Assembly (NCBI RefSeq): GCF_000423085.1
Contig: NZ_AUHH01000025.1
Location: 1 to 60,997 of the forward strand
Direction of reading: 5' to 3'
Origin: Granulicoccus phenolivorans DSM 17626 = NBRC 107789 = JCM 15570
Lineage (GTDB): Bacteria > Actinomycetota > Actinomycetes > Propionibacteriales > Propionibacteriaceae
Length of the DNA stretch: 60,997 nucleotides
Shown here: positions 27,899-37,489 of the stretch, one piece after another
Layout: each line of letters opens with the position of its first letter
Numbering within the stretch: position 1 is the stretch's first letter
Translations under genes and position numbers: made by a program
The notes under the pieces: model-generated
What the model was told of the DNA's origin: nothing
Database searches by the model: none
The model's input: the letters and a program-made list of their open reading frames with translations, nothing else

Positions 27899-28423
27899 TC
27901 AACTCTGATTGTAGAAACCGCCAGCGATGCGTTCCTTGTCCTCAGCGGTCACATGCAGGTTGCGCGGCGAGAGCAGGAACACCTTGCTGGTTACACGCTC
28001 AATGGTGCCACGAAGTCCAAAAATCAACCCAGCCGCGAAGTCGACCAGGCGCTTGGCGTCGGCGTCCTCCATCTCCGACAGGTTCATGATCACCGGTACG
28101 CCGTCGCGGAAATGTTCCCCGATGGTCCGCGCCTCGTTGTAGGTCCGCGGGTGCACCGTGATGATCCGGGAGATGTCGGCTGCCGCGGGCCGGGGTGCCG
28201 GCGCCTCGGGTACCTCGACCGGCTCCACCCCGGGCCGACGGGGAGCGGGCGTACGCGTGCCGCGGTGGGCATCCAATTCATGCACTTCGGCGGAATCCTC
28301 ATACTCGACGTCGTCAGTGAACTCCACATCGCCGGTCAGTTCATCGTCGTGATCGTCCTGCTCGTAGCGATCGGACACCGGCGCAATTCCCAGCCATTCG
28401 GCGGCGCTCCTGAGCTTTCCCAT
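27899..28423 (-). CDS. sepF: Cell division protein SepF
   Basis: SepF anchors the FtsZ ring to the membrane in bacteria that lack FtsA. The 174-residue product has the amphipathic N-terminal helix ([12 protein letters not shown]), an acidic linker rich in Asp and Glu, and the C-terminal SepF domain with [32 protein letters not shown] and [17 protein letters not shown]. The ATG at 28423 is chosen for the membrane helix. No ftsA was found in the window, in keeping with this role. Confidence 0.95.
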   Translation of the reverse strand: MGKLRSAAEWLGIAPVSDRYEQDDHDDELTGDVEFTDDVEYEDSAEVHELDAHRGTRTPAPRRPGVEPVEVPEAPAPRPAAADISRIITVHPRTYNEARTIGEHFRDGVPVIMNLSEMEDADAKRLVDFAAGLIFGLRGTIERVTSKVFLLSPRNLHVTAEDKERIAGGFYNQS

Positions 28424-28546
28424 CAAACCAGACCTTCCCCGCAAGTGCGTACGCTCTCGAGGGTACTTGGCCCGGTCGAACCACGATCCGCGACACGCAG
28501 ACCGCCGCCCGGACTGCTCCCCCACCGAGCCGCCGGGAGCCGCGGG

Positions 28547-29323
28547 TCAGGCCGATGCGAGCCAGATCAGGCCGGCCTGGCGTCCGGCGCCGGGATCGTT
28601 GCGGTGGCTGAAATGCGCGCCGCTGGTCCGGGTGCACGGACCGATTCGGGCGGCCTCGATCCCCAGCTCCGCCAGTTGGGCCTCGGCGCCGGCGGCGAGG
28701 TCGAGCGCGGGCGTACCCCAGGAGGTGGTGGCCCAGGTCGCGGGCAGTCGCTCGGCGACCTCGGCGCGCATCTGCTCGGGCACCTCGTAGCACTCGCCGC
28801 AGATGGCCGGCCCGATCCAGGCCCGGATCTGCTCGGCGCCCTGCTGGCGCATCGCCTCGACCGTGCCGGGCAGAACCCCGGCGGCCAGCCCGACCCGGCC
28901 GGCGTGCGCGGCCCCGATCACTCCCCGCTCCGGATCGGCGAACAGCACCGGCAGACAGTCGGCGACCCGGATGCACAGGGCCACCGAGGCGGCCGTGGTG
29001 ACCAGCCCGTCCCCCACCCGCAGCGGTACGCCGGTGGTCTCCGGGCCGAGATGATCCTCCGGCCCCCACCCCTGGAGGAAGGCCTCGTCGACGGTGTGCA
29101 CCTCGGCCCCGTGCACCTGGGCCAGGGCAATGATCCGGTCCGCGCCGATCGCGGTCTGCACCCGGTGGAAGTTCTCCCGGATGTGGTCGGGGCGATCCAC
29201 ATCGGTACGGCCCAGGTTCAGCGCGGCGAACCCGTCGGCGGAAACGCCGCCGGCCCGGTCGGTGAAGGCAACTCCGACCGGGCCCAAGGCTTCACGAAAT
29301 CCGAACACGGTGGCGCACCGCAC
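28547..29323 (-). CDS. pgeF: PgeF/YfiH laccase-domain protein
   Basis: The 258-residue product belongs to the multicopper-polyphenol-oxidase-like family (YfiH/YlmD/PgeF). In E. coli PgeF corrects misincorporated serine in wall peptide precursors; other members act as purine nucleoside enzymes. The zinc-site residues are visible: His in [12 protein letters not shown], Cys in [10 protein letters not shown] and His in AAHAGRVGL. The GTG start at 29323 follows ftsZ by 16 bases and lies in a 16-base tandem duplication of the junction. Between it and sepF there are 123 bases and no yggS gene. Confidence 0.92.
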   Translation of the reverse strand: MRCATVFGFREALGPVGVAFTDRAGGVSADGFAALNLGRTDVDRPDHIRENFHRVQTAIGADRIIALAQVHGAEVHTVDEAFLQGWGPEDHLGPETTGVPLRVGDGLVTTAASVALCIRVADCLPVLFADPERGVIGAAHAGRVGLAAGVLPGTVEAMRQQGAEQIRAWIGPAICGECYEVPEQMRAEVAERLPATWATTSWGTPALDLAAGAEAQLAELGIEAARIGPCTRTSGAHFSHRNDPGAGRQAGLIWLASA

Positions 29324-29339
29324 TCACTTCAGACCGCAC

Positions 29340-30680
29340 TCACTTCAGAAAGTCGGGCAGCCAGTCGTCGTCGTCGGACTCGGCCATCGGGGGCCGGGGC
29401 GCCACCGGGCGGGACGCCGGCTGCGACTGCGGCTGCTGCTGCGGGTACGCCGGGCGCGACTCGCTGCGGGCGGGCTCGGAGCGGGCCGGCTCCTGGCGCA
29501 CCGGCTCCTGCCGGATCGGTTCGGACTGCCGGGGCTGCCGGCTCGGCTCGGCGTAATCGGGACGAGCCTGGGGACGGGCAACTCCCGGTCGATCGGTCTG
29601 CCGGGTCGGCTCGTTCCCGCGGCGGGAGTCACCCCCTGCGAAAGGGGCCTGGCCGCCGTCCACCGCGCGCTGCGGAGCCGGCTGCTGCTCGCGGTGCGCC
29701 CGGGTCGGGAGGGCCTGGCGCCGCGGCTGATCGGTGCCGGCGAAACCGGCGGCGATCACGGTGATCCGGACCTCGTCGCCGAGCCCGTCGTCGATGACCG
29801 TGCCGAAGATGATGTTGGCGTCCTCGGCGGCCGCCTCCTGAATCAGATCGGCGGCGGTGGAGACCTCGAACAGGCCCAGGTCGGAGCCACCGGAGATCGA
29901 CAGCAGGACGCCCATCGCCCCGTCGATCGAGGCCTCCAGCAGCGGGCTGGAGATCGCCATCTGGGCCGCGGTCGCCGCCCGGTCCTCGCCGCGGGCCGAG
30001 CCGATGCCCATCAGGGCCGAGCCGGCGTTCGACATGACCGACTTCACGTCGGCGAAGTCGAGGTTGATCAGACCCGGGGTGGTGATCAGGTCGGTGATGC
30101 CGGAGACACCTTGCATCAGCACCTGGTCGGCCTGCTTGAAGGCGTCCAGGATCGCGACCTGGTGGTCGGTCATCTCCAGCAACTTGTCGTTGGGGATGGT
30201 GATCAGGGTGTCGACCTCTTCGCGCAGCGCCTGGATACCGGCCTCGGCCTGGTTCGACCGACGCTTGCCCTCGAAGGTGAACGGGCGGGTCACCACACCG
30301 ATCGTCAGCGCGCCCAGTGTCCGCGCGATCCGGGCCACCACCGGAGCGCCGCCGGTACCGGTGCCGCCGCCCTCACCGGCGGTCACGAACACCATGTCGG
30401 CACCCTTGAGGACGTCCTCGATCTCGTCGGCGTGATCGTCGGCGGCCTTGCGGCCCTTCTCCGGATCGGCGCCGGCGCCCAGCCCTCGGGTTTCCTCGCG
30501 GCCGATGTCGAGCTTGACATCGGCATCGCTCATCAGCAGGGCCTGGGCATCGGTGTTCACCGCAATGAACTCCACGCCGCGCAGGCCGGCCTCGATCATC
30601 CGATTGACGGCGTTGACACCGCCACCACCCACGCCAACTACTTTGATGACTGCGAGGTAGTTCTGGGATGGATTAACCAC
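29340..30680 (-). CDS. ftsZ: Cell division GTPase FtsZ
   Basis: FtsZ forms the cytokinetic ring. The 446-residue product has [20 protein letters not shown], the tubulin signature [19 protein letters not shown], the T7 loop residues [11 protein letters not shown] with catalytic Asp, a disordered linker of about 120 residues rich in Gln, Arg and Pro, and the C-terminal peptide [11 protein letters not shown], which binds SepF/FtsW. GTG at 30680 is the start, with AGGAG and AGAGG in the leader. A 209-base gap upstream gives room for its own promoter, which is usual for ftsZ. Confidence 0.97.
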   Translation of the reverse strand: MVNPSQNYLAVIKVVGVGGGGVNAVNRMIEAGLRGVEFIAVNTDAQALLMSDADVKLDIGREETRGLGAGADPEKGRKAADDHADEIEDVLKGADMVFVTAGEGGGTGTGGAPVVARIARTLGALTIGVVTRPFTFEGKRRSNQAEAGIQALREEVDTLITIPNDKLLEMTDHQVAILDAFKQADQVLMQGVSGITDLITTPGLINLDFADVKSVMSNAGSALMGIGSARGEDRAATAAQMAISSPLLEASIDGAMGVLLSISGGSDLGLFEVSTAADLIQEAAAEDANIIFGTVIDDGLGDEVRITVIAAGFAGTDQPRRQALPTRAHREQQPAPQRAVDGGQAPFAGGDSRRGNEPTRQTDRPGVARPQARPDYAEPSRQPRQSEPIRQEPVRQEPARSEPARSESRPAYPQQQPQSQPASRPVAPRPPMAESDDDDWLPDFLK

Positions 30681-30889
30681 GGGACCAGCCTCTTTCTCCT
30701 GTGAGGTAACAACGTTCGGACAAGCCTAACCCCGGGGAAGAACAGGCTTCGACTTCGCATTCGTAGGCTATGTGCACCCCGGGGGTTACGGAACCTTCTC
30801 CCGGGTGTGCCGCGAGGATTGTCTCGACCCGTACTTGAGGGTCTGCGTAAGGGTCCGGTCGAGGGTTTTCGGCGGCCCGCCGGCGGGTG

Positions 30890-32086
30890 CTATTTCTCCC
30901 GCAGCCAGGCCGCGATCGTCTCCTGATCCGGCGAGCTGGTCCACATGTAGTGGGGCTGGAACTTCGACTGGTTGTCGGTGATCAGGCTGCGGGACTCCCG
31001 GATGCCCATCCCGGCGGCGCTGTTGCCGACCACCCAGGCGCCGATCACCGGATGCCAGCCGTCGAAATCGGGGAGTTCGCACAGTTCCTGGTAGACGTAC
31101 CCCTCGGCCCCGTACTCCCCGCCCGCGGCCCCGGTCAGGGTGCCGCCGCGGTAGATCTCGACGTTCGCCCCCTCGCGTCCCAGCAGGGGTTTGCGGACCC
31201 AGTCGGTCATCCGGGTCGGTTCGTCGAGGTAGGCCGGGAGCAGATTCTCGTGCCCGGGGAACATCTCCCACAGGATCGCCAGCAGCGCCTTGTTCGACAG
31301 CACCGACTTCCACACCGGCTCGATCCAGCGGGTGCGGCACTGCGGGCTGAGGGCGTACTGGCCGAACTCCTCGTGGAACATCCATTCCCACGGATACAGC
31401 TTGAACATCGTCTCGATCGGCCGGTCGTCGGCGTCCAGGAACCCCAACGACGGGTTCCAGCCGATCTGGTCCATGGTCAGGCCGACGATCTGCCAGCCGG
31501 CCTCGTGGGCCACATCGGACAGGTAGGCGCAGGTGACCGCGTCCTCGCCCCAGTCGTCGCCGATCCAGCCGACGTGCAGCCACTGATCGGTCTGCGTACG
31601 CAGCAGCCGGAACTGCTCCACCAGCCGCTCGTGCAGCGAGTTCCACTGGTCGAACTCGGGCTGGACGGTTTCCTTCCAGTTCCACTGGGAGATCGCCGCC
31701 TCCAACAGCGACGTGGGCGTGTCGGCGTTGTACTCCAGCATCCGCGCCGGGGTCAGGCCGTCATAGCGCAGATCGAAGCGGCCGTACAGGCTGGGTTCCT
31801 CACTGGCCCAGGAACGCCGGATGGCACTCCAGGCGTACTGCGGGATCTTCAGGTCGGCGAACCGGTTCTCGGTGATCACGTACTCCACCGCCTGCAGGCA
31901 CATCTGGTGCAGTTCCTCGGTGACCCCCTCCAGGTAGGAGATCTCCGCGGCGTCGAAGGCGTACGCCGCGTCCTCGGCCCAGTACGGGACGACCCGGCCG
32001 TCCTCCACTGCGGTGTGGTAGCACAGGCCCTCGGCGAGGACGATCTGATCGAAGTTCGGTCGCGGGGTGCTGGCGTGACGCTCCAT
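30890..32086 (-). CDS. Glutathionylspermidine-synthase-like ATP-grasp protein (YgiC type)
   Basis: The 398-residue product fits the GSP-synthase C-terminal domain family represented by E. coli YgiC and YjfC. Supporting segments are ERHASTPRPNFDQIV at the start, GRFDLRYDG, MLEYNADTPTSLLEAA, the ATP-grasp part KSVLSNKALLAILWEMFPGH, KPLLGREGANVEIYRGG and VIGAWVVGNSAAGMGIRES near the end. YgiC binds ATP but has no proven peptide-spermidine ligase activity. The amidase half of the bifunctional enzyme is absent. The gene overlaps the YgiB-like gene by one base (TGATG). Its place between ftsQ and ftsZ is not part of the usual division cluster. Confidence 0.9.
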   Translation of the reverse strand: MERHASTPRPNFDQIVLAEGLCYHTAVEDGRVVPYWAEDAAYAFDAAEISYLEGVTEELHQMCLQAVEYVITENRFADLKIPQYAWSAIRRSWASEEPSLYGRFDLRYDGLTPARMLEYNADTPTSLLEAAISQWNWKETVQPEFDQWNSLHERLVEQFRLLRTQTDQWLHVGWIGDDWGEDAVTCAYLSDVAHEAGWQIVGLTMDQIGWNPSLGFLDADDRPIETMFKLYPWEWMFHEEFGQYALSPQCRTRWIEPVWKSVLSNKALLAILWEMFPGHENLLPAYLDEPTRMTDWVRKPLLGREGANVEIYRGGTLTGAAGGEYGAEGYVYQELCELPDFDGWHPVIGAWVVGNSAAGMGIRESRSLITDNQSKFQPHYMWTSSPDQETIAAWLREK

Positions 32087-32619
32087 CAGGAACCCGATCC
32101 TTTCCCAACACTGGTGCCGGATGAACCCTTGCTGTTGCCCTTGCTGCCGAAACCGCCGCGCTTGGTCTCGGACTTCTTGGTGTCGGACTTCTTGGTCTCG
32201 GTCTTCTTGGTCTTCGACTTCGAGCCGGTGTTGGTGTCCGAGCCGGAGGACCCGGTCCGGTTCGTGGTCGTCTGGGAGTCGCTGCCGGTACGCGAGACCG
32301 TGCCACCGGATCGACCGACGCCGGCCTTGTTGACCGCACCCGTGGTCGGCCTGGTGTAGCGCCCGCCGGCGGGCACCCGTTGTCCGACGCCGACGTAGCG
32401 GCCGCCGTTGGTGTAGTACCAGCCGTAGACAGCGGCGCCCGAGCCGGCCCCGGAACTGGTTTCGCACCGATAGTCATCGACGCGCTCCATCGTCTCCCGA
32501 TTCACGCAACTCTGCGTCGCGGTGGCGCCGGCCGGCGTGGCGTTGTAGGCCACCATCCCCGCCGCGACCAGGCCCACCAGGGTCACCGGGACGATCGCGC
32601 TCCGCAAGCGGGTGTCCAT
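32086..32619 (-). CDS. YgiB/UPF0441-like exported protein
   Basis: The 177-residue product has an N-terminal hydrophobic helix (VPVTLVGLVAAGMVAYNATP) that may be a signal or anchor. An outside segment with two Cys follows (QSCVNRETMERVDDYRC), then YGWYYTNGG with GQRVPAGGRYTRP, a Ser/Thr/Lys-rich repeat (KKTETKKSDTKK) and the end RGGFG. The Cys pair, the Tyr/Trp-Gly segment and the RGGFG tail resemble E. coli YgiB, whose gene also precedes ygiC. The match is by memory of short patterns, so it is moderate. It probably forms a functional pair with the ATP-grasp protein. Confidence 0.75.
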   Translation of the reverse strand: MDTRLRSAIVPVTLVGLVAAGMVAYNATPAGATATQSCVNRETMERVDDYRCETSSGAGSGAAVYGWYYTNGGRYVGVGQRVPAGGRYTRPTTGAVNKAGVGRSGGTVSRTGSDSQTTTNRTGSSGSDTNTGSKSKTKKTETKKSDTKKSETKRGGFGSKGNSKGSSGTSVGKGSGS

Positions 32620-32720
32620 GGGCCGCCCCTTCCGTCGTGGCTGTGGGATGGGACGGCACCGGTCTGCCGAACCGTTCCCTCCCCCTGGCGGCCCATCCTG
32701 TCAAACCCCGGGGGCAGCGG

Positions 32721-32738
32721 GCCCTCCGGGCGGAGGGC
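32721..32738 (-). terminator. Hairpin after ftsQ
   Basis: GCCCTCCG pairs with CGGAGGGC over a two-base centre, 17 bases beyond the ftsQ stop. It suggests that the wall-gene operon partly ends here and that the YgiB/YgiC pair starts from its own promoter in the 135-base gap. Confidence 0.5.
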
Positions 32739-32754
32739 ATGGTCCAGCGAGCGG

Positions 32755-33582
32755 TTACTTGCGCGTGCTCGGGTACGCCGGGGCGCTCACGTCATACACC
32801 TGGGCATCGGGCACCGACTTCAGCAGCGCCAGCGCGACCTGGTTCTTCAGCGGGAGTTCCTTGGCGTTGCCGAAGATCACCTGTTTGCCGCCCTTGTCGG
32901 CCGCGGCGCCGGGGTCGGTCACCGTCAGCACGATCGAATCCGTCGACTGGGCGGCCACCCCCGCGGTCTGCCCGCGCAGCGCCGGATCCAGGCCGGCGAT
33001 CACCTGGGCCACCTCCCCCAGCAGCGCCGGGTCCAGCGGCGCATTCACCGCGAGCACGTCCCCCGGCCGGTCGGCCACCTGCTGGAACGGGATCCCGGCC
33101 GCGTCGACCAGCCACCACTGGTTGTCCTTGGCAACCGCGTACAGGGCGGTCCGCTCGGTCACCGCGACCTCGATCCCGTTCGGGGGACGGCGGACCACAT
33201 GCACCTGCGCCACCTGGGGAAGCGTCGCCACCCGGTCGGCGATCTCGCGCTCCGAGACCCGGGCCAACGGCCGCCCGATCGGAGCGGCCGCCACTTCACG
33301 GACCTGGTCCGCCGACAGGCTGTGCACCCCGGTCACGCGTACCTCACGCAGCGCGAAGACCGAGGAGAAACCGACCAGCCACACCGCCGCGCCGATCAGC
33401 ACCAGGGCGAGAATCAGGATCAGCAGCCGCCGCCCATTGCGTCGGGCCCGGCGCCGCCGACGGTGGGCGATCCGGTCGGTGGCGTCGGTGACCTCGTACT
33501 CCTCGGGGTCGGCCCGGTAGTCCTCGGGGTCGACTCCTCGGGTGCGGGCGGCTCGGCTGCGGGTGGTGTTCCGATCAGTCAT
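32755..33582 (-). CDS. ftsQ: Cell division protein FtsQ (DivIB)
   Basis: FtsQ links the FtsB-FtsL complex to the divisome. The 275-residue product has an acidic then Arg-rich cytoplasmic N-terminus, one transmembrane helix (LLILILALVLIGAAVWLVGF), the POTRA domain (VFALREVRVTGVHSLSADQV) and the FtsQ domain (LPQVAQVHVVRRPPNGIEV, VTERTALYAV, GIPF). ATG at 33582 overlaps the murC stop as ATGA. It is followed by a hairpin and then the unexpected YgiB/YgiC pair. Confidence 0.95.
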   Translation of the reverse strand: MTDRNTTRSRAARTRGVDPEDYRADPEEYEVTDATDRIAHRRRRRARRNGRRLLILILALVLIGAAVWLVGFSSVFALREVRVTGVHSLSADQVREVAAAPIGRPLARVSEREIADRVATLPQVAQVHVVRRPPNGIEVAVTERTALYAVAKDNQWWLVDAAGIPFQQVADRPGDVLAVNAPLDPALLGEVAQVIAGLDPALRGQTAGVAAQSTDSIVLTVTDPGAAADKGGKQVIFGNAKELPLKNQVALALLKSVPDAQVYDVSAPAYPSTRK

Positions 33583-34967
33583 CCGGCCTGCAGTGCCTTC
33601 ACGATGTCGGGGGCCAACTCGGTGATGTCCCCGGCCCCCAGGGTCAGCACGACGTCGCCGGGCCGGGCCAGCCCGGCGGCCGTGGCGGCGAGTTCGCCGC
33701 GCGGGACCAGGCGTACCGATCCCCCGGCGGCCCGGCAGTGGTCGGCCAGCAGCTCGCTGGTGACGCCGGGGAAGTCGGCCTGGACCTCCCGGGCGGGATA
33801 GATGTCGAGCAGGATCACCTCGTCGGCGGCGGCCAGGGCAGTGCCGAACTCGGCGGCGAAGTCCCGGGTCCGGGAGAACAGGTGCGGCTGGAAACAGGCG
33901 ACCACGCGCCCGCCCCGCTCCTGGACGCCGGTGCGGGCGGCATCCAGCGTCGCGGTGATCTCGGTGGGATGGTGGGCGTAGTCGTCGATCACATCGATCC
34001 CATTGACCTGACCGACCCGCATGAAGCGACGATGGGTGCCGCGGAACCCGGCCATCGCGGCCGCCGCGGTGGCCCGGTCGATGCCGACCGCCTCGGCCGC
34101 CAGCACCGCGGCCGCGGCGTTCTGCAGATTGTGCCAGCCGGGCACCTGGAGTTTCAGCGGGACGCCGCCGAGCAGCGCCGAGGCACCGAAACCGGTGAGG
34201 GTGAGGTGGCTCAGTTCCACATCGGCCCCCGGGCCGGCCCCGAACCCGACGCTCAGCGGAGCCAGTTGGCGGACGTTGGGGTCATCGACATTGCCGATCG
34301 TGGTCCGCGCCCGGGCGAGGAACTGGGCGAAGCCGGCGTGGTAGGCGTCGACGGTGCCCCAGTTGTCGAGGTGGTCGGCCTCGATGTTGGTCACCACCGC
34401 CACCTCGGCCGGATACTGCAGGAAAGAACCGTCGGACTCGTCGGCCTCCACCACGAACGGGCCGCTGCCCAGGCGCCAGGAGGCCCCGGTGGTGGCCAGC
34501 GGCGCCCCGATGACGAAGCCCGGATCGGCACCGACCTCGGTGAGCAGATGGGCCAGCATGCCGGAGGTGGTGGTCTTCCCGTGGGTGCCGCCGATCGCGA
34601 TGCCGCGCCGGCCGAGCATCAGCGCACCCAGCGCCGCGCTGCGATGCCAGATCCGCAGGCCGCGTTCGCGGGCGGCAGCCAGTTCGACATTGGCTGCGGG
34701 GATCGCCGAGGACACCACCACGGTGGTGGCCGCGCCGAGTTGCTCGGCGGCATGCCCGACATAGGTCCGGACGCCGTACTCCGCCAACCCGCGCAGGGTC
34801 GCCGAATCGGAACGATCCGAGCCGGAGACGATGACCCCGGACTGGGCGTACGCGGCGGCGATCCCGCTCATCCCGGCCCCGCCGACGGCGATGAAGTGCA
34901 CGGCCCCGAGTTCGGTGACCGGCACCAGTTCGACCGGCGGGACCAGGGCCCCGAAGACACTGCTCAC
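33579..34967 (-). CDS. murC: UDP-N-acetylmuramate--L-alanine ligase
   Basis: MurC adds L-alanine to UDP-MurNAc. The 462-residue product has the N-terminal nucleotide motif HFIAVGGAGMSGIA, the P-loop GIAIGGTHGKTTTSGM, EADESDGSFL, NIEADHLDNW, the central-domain motif HNLQNAAAAVLAA and DDYAHHPTEI of the C-terminal domain. GTG at 34967 overlaps the murG stop (GTGA). The frame is open further up, but those codons belong to murG in another frame. Confidence 0.96.
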   Translation of the reverse strand: MSSVFGALVPPVELVPVTELGAVHFIAVGGAGMSGIAAAYAQSGVIVSGSDRSDSATLRGLAEYGVRTYVGHAAEQLGAATTVVVSSAIPAANVELAAARERGLRIWHRSAALGALMLGRRGIAIGGTHGKTTTSGMLAHLLTEVGADPGFVIGAPLATTGASWRLGSGPFVVEADESDGSFLQYPAEVAVVTNIEADHLDNWGTVDAYHAGFAQFLARARTTIGNVDDPNVRQLAPLSVGFGAGPGADVELSHLTLTGFGASALLGGVPLKLQVPGWHNLQNAAAAVLAAEAVGIDRATAAAAMAGFRGTHRRFMRVGQVNGIDVIDDYAHHPTEITATLDAARTGVQERGGRVVACFQPHLFSRTRDFAAEFGTALAAADEVILLDIYPAREVQADFPGVTSELLADHCRAAGGSVRLVPRGELAATAAGLARPGDVVLTLGAGDITELAPDIVKALQAG

Positions 34968-36067
34968 TCGCCCCGCCACCCGGCCAGGGCGAGCACTCGA
35001 CGGGCGAGCCGGTCGTCGGCGTCGGCGGGCACGTGGCCGCGGGCGGCCTCCGACATCGCCGCGAGCGCCGGCTTGTCCCCGAGCAGGGTGATCACCCGGT
35101 CGGCCAGCCACAGGCCGGTCAGCGCCTGATCGGCCACCAGCTCGGCGGCACCGGCGGTCACCAGCGACTCGCAGTTCTTGGCCTGCTCACCGTTGCCGTG
35201 CGGCAGCGGCACGAAGATGCAGGGCAGGCCCACCACGGCGGTCTCCACCACCGTGCCGGCGCCCGAGCGGCACAGCATCAGGTCGGCCACGGCGTACGCC
35301 AGCTCCATCCGGTCGACATAGGCGACCGGCTGATAGATTGCCCCGGTGGTCTCGTCGGTGACGGTGGTCATCTCCTCGGTGAAGTTCTTCGGACCGAGCA
35401 CGTGCAGGACCTGGACCCCGGCCGCCAGCAGCTTGGGATACGCCTCGAGGACGGCCTTGTTGATCGACCGCGCCCCCTGGGAGCCCCCGGAGACCAGCAG
35501 GGTGGGGCGGGTCGGATCCAGCCCGAAGGAGGCCGCCGCCTCGCTGCGCAGCGCGGCCCGATCCAGTTGCTGGATCGCCTTGCGCACCGGCAGCCCGATG
35601 TAGGTGGCGTGCGGCAGCGGGGTCGACTCGAAGCTGGTGAAGATCTCGGTGGTCAGCTTGGCCGCGACCTTGTTGGCCAGCCCCGGCACCGCGTTCTGCT
35701 CGTGCACCACGATCGGCAGCTTGAGCCGGCGCGCGGCGACATAGGCGGGCATCGACACGTAGCCACCGAAGCCCACGAGCACATCGGCCCGGGCCCGGCG
35801 CAGGATCTCCGAGGCCGCGGAGACCGCGCCCCAGAGCTTGCCGGGGACCGCGAACAACTGGGGGGAGGGTTTGCGGGGCATCGGGACGGGCGGGATCAGT
35901 TCCAGGGTCAGCCCGGCGGCCGGAATGACGCGGGACTCAAGGCCCTTCGGCGTTCCGATGACGGTGCGGGTGACATCCGGGACCAGCTCGGCGATCCGGT
36001 CGGCGGTCGCGATCAGGGGCGAGGTGTGACCGGCGGTACCGCCACCGGCGAGAACGACTGAAACCAT
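34964..36067 (-). CDS. murG: MurG, lipid I GlcNAc transferase
   Basis: MurG turns lipid I into lipid II at the inner membrane face. The 367-residue product has the two GT-B motifs: SVVLAGGGTAGHTSP at the start and LLVSGGSQGARSINK in the second domain, along with GFGGYVSMPAYVAA, VVHEQNAVPGLANK and the UDP-GlcNAc loop SGAGTVVETAVVGLPCIFVPLP. The ATG at 36067 follows the ftsW stop by 42 bases. The stop overlaps the murC start. Confidence 0.96.
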   Translation of the reverse strand: MVSVVLAGGGTAGHTSPLIATADRIAELVPDVTRTVIGTPKGLESRVIPAAGLTLELIPPVPMPRKPSPQLFAVPGKLWGAVSAASEILRRARADVLVGFGGYVSMPAYVAARRLKLPIVVHEQNAVPGLANKVAAKLTTEIFTSFESTPLPHATYIGLPVRKAIQQLDRAALRSEAAASFGLDPTRPTLLVSGGSQGARSINKAVLEAYPKLLAAGVQVLHVLGPKNFTEEMTTVTDETTGAIYQPVAYVDRMELAYAVADLMLCRSGAGTVVETAVVGLPCIFVPLPHGNGEQAKNCESLVTAGAAELVADQALTGLWLADRVITLLGDKPALAAMSEAARGHVPADADDRLARRVLALAGWRGE

Positions 36068-36109
36068 GGAAAGGAGCCTACTGGTCGAAACTGACAGATT
36101 CTTGGACGG

Positions 36110-37480
36110 TCAGTGGCGCGAGCCGACCACCGCGGTGACCCGGGGTGCCGGTGCTGCCTTGGCCGCCTCCCGCAGCGCCCGGGCCGCGGGTTCCTGTCTG
36201 GCACACGAACACAGCACGCCGAGGGCGATCATGTTCGCCAGCAGCGCCGACCCGCCGTAGGACAGCATCGGCAGCGGTACGCCGAGCACCGGCAGCAGGC
36301 GCAGCACCACCGCGACGTTGACCAGGGCCTGGAACATGAACCAGGTGGTGATCCCGGCGGCCATCAGCCGGCACATCAGAATGTCCGAGCGCAGCGCGAT
36401 CCGCAGCCCGGCGTACCCGAGCAGGAGGAACAGGCCCAGCACCAACAGGGAGCCGATGAGCCCCAGTTCCTCCCCGATCACCGCGAAGATGAAGTCGGTG
36501 TGCGCCTCGGGCAGGCTCCCCCATTTCTGCCGGGAGGCGCCCAGGCCGACGCCCCACCAGCCGCCGGTGGCCAGCGCCAGGACGCCCACGGTGGCCTGCA
36601 TGTTGGCCCCCTCGACGTCCGCGGTCGGATTCAGGAAGGCCAGCATGCGCCGCATCCGGTTCGAGGACTGCAGGGTCATCGCCGCCATTCCGACCACCGC
36701 GAACACCGCCATGCTGCCCAGGATCCGCAGCGGGGCGCCGACGGCGAACAGCACCGCGACCATGATTCCGCCCATGATCACCGTGGTGCCCATGTCCCCG
36801 CGGAAGATCACCAGTGCCAGCACGAGCAGCCACACCGGCAGGAACGGGAACAGCAGATGCCGCGGCTGGTCGAGCACCTTCTGCTTGGTGTCCAGCACGG
36901 CCGCCCCCCACACGATCATCGCGACCTTGGCGAACTCCGAGGGTTGGATCCGCAGCAGCGAGGTGCCGAACTCGATCCAGTTGGTGTTCCCGTTGACCTT
37001 CACGCCGAGTGGGGTATACGTGAGGATCAGCAGACCGAGGGCCGCGAACATCGCGAACAACGAGACCCGGCGCAGTTGCTCCGGCGTGGCCCGCGCGACC
37101 AGGAATGCGGCGATCAGGCCAACCAGGGCGAAGCCGAGCTGGCGCTTGAAGAAGTAGTAGGAGTCGCCCACGTTCGACATGGCGTACACGCTGGAACTGG
37201 ACAGCACCATGACCACCCCGAGGGTGATCAGCAGCCCGGCGGAGACGATCACCAGGTACAGGCTGGCCTGCGGGTGGCTGAGCCAGCGACCGAGCAGGTT
37301 GGTGGTGGAACTGCGGGCCTGCCGAACCCGGGCGAACGCCCCGCCGGCGGCGACCGGTCGGCCCGGATGCGACAGCGGTGCGGCCGAGCCGGTGGCGGTG
37401 GGGCCGGCGATTCTGTTGGTGCGAGCGGCAGCGGCTCGGGGGGTAGTCGGCTGGGCCACCTGCTCCCCCTCTCCACTCAT
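36110..37480 (-). CDS. ftsW: SEDS-family glycosyltransferase FtsW
   Basis: FtsW polymerises lipid II at the septum together with FtsI. The 456-residue product has about ten transmembrane helices and the family motifs SSSSVYA, RIQPSEFAKVAMI, FRGDMGTTVIMG, the region SLPEAHTDFIFAVIGEELG, and the PMLSYGGSALLANM segment near the end. About 70 residues of polar, basic N-terminus come before the first helix, as in other actinobacterial FtsW proteins. It starts nine bases after the murD stop. Confidence 0.95.
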   Translation of the reverse strand: MSGEGEQVAQPTTPRAAAARTNRIAGPTATGSAAPLSHPGRPVAAGGAFARVRQARSSTTNLLGRWLSHPQASLYLVIVSAGLLITLGVVMVLSSSSVYAMSNVGDSYYFFKRQLGFALVGLIAAFLVARATPEQLRRVSLFAMFAALGLLILTYTPLGVKVNGNTNWIEFGTSLLRIQPSEFAKVAMIVWGAAVLDTKQKVLDQPRHLLFPFLPVWLLVLALVIFRGDMGTTVIMGGIMVAVLFAVGAPLRILGSMAVFAVVGMAAMTLQSSNRMRRMLAFLNPTADVEGANMQATVGVLALATGGWWGVGLGASRQKWGSLPEAHTDFIFAVIGEELGLIGSLLVLGLFLLLGYAGLRIALRSDILMCRLMAAGITTWFMFQALVNVAVVLRLLPVLGVPLPMLSYGGSALLANMIALGVLCSCARQEPAARALREAAKAAPAPRVTAVVGSRH

Positions 37481-37489
37481 CGTGCGCGG

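Noticed and set aside
30873-30887. A GC-rich palindrome just beyond the YgiC-like gene stop as a terminator
   Set aside because: The arms meet with no loop, so a stable hairpin is unlikely.
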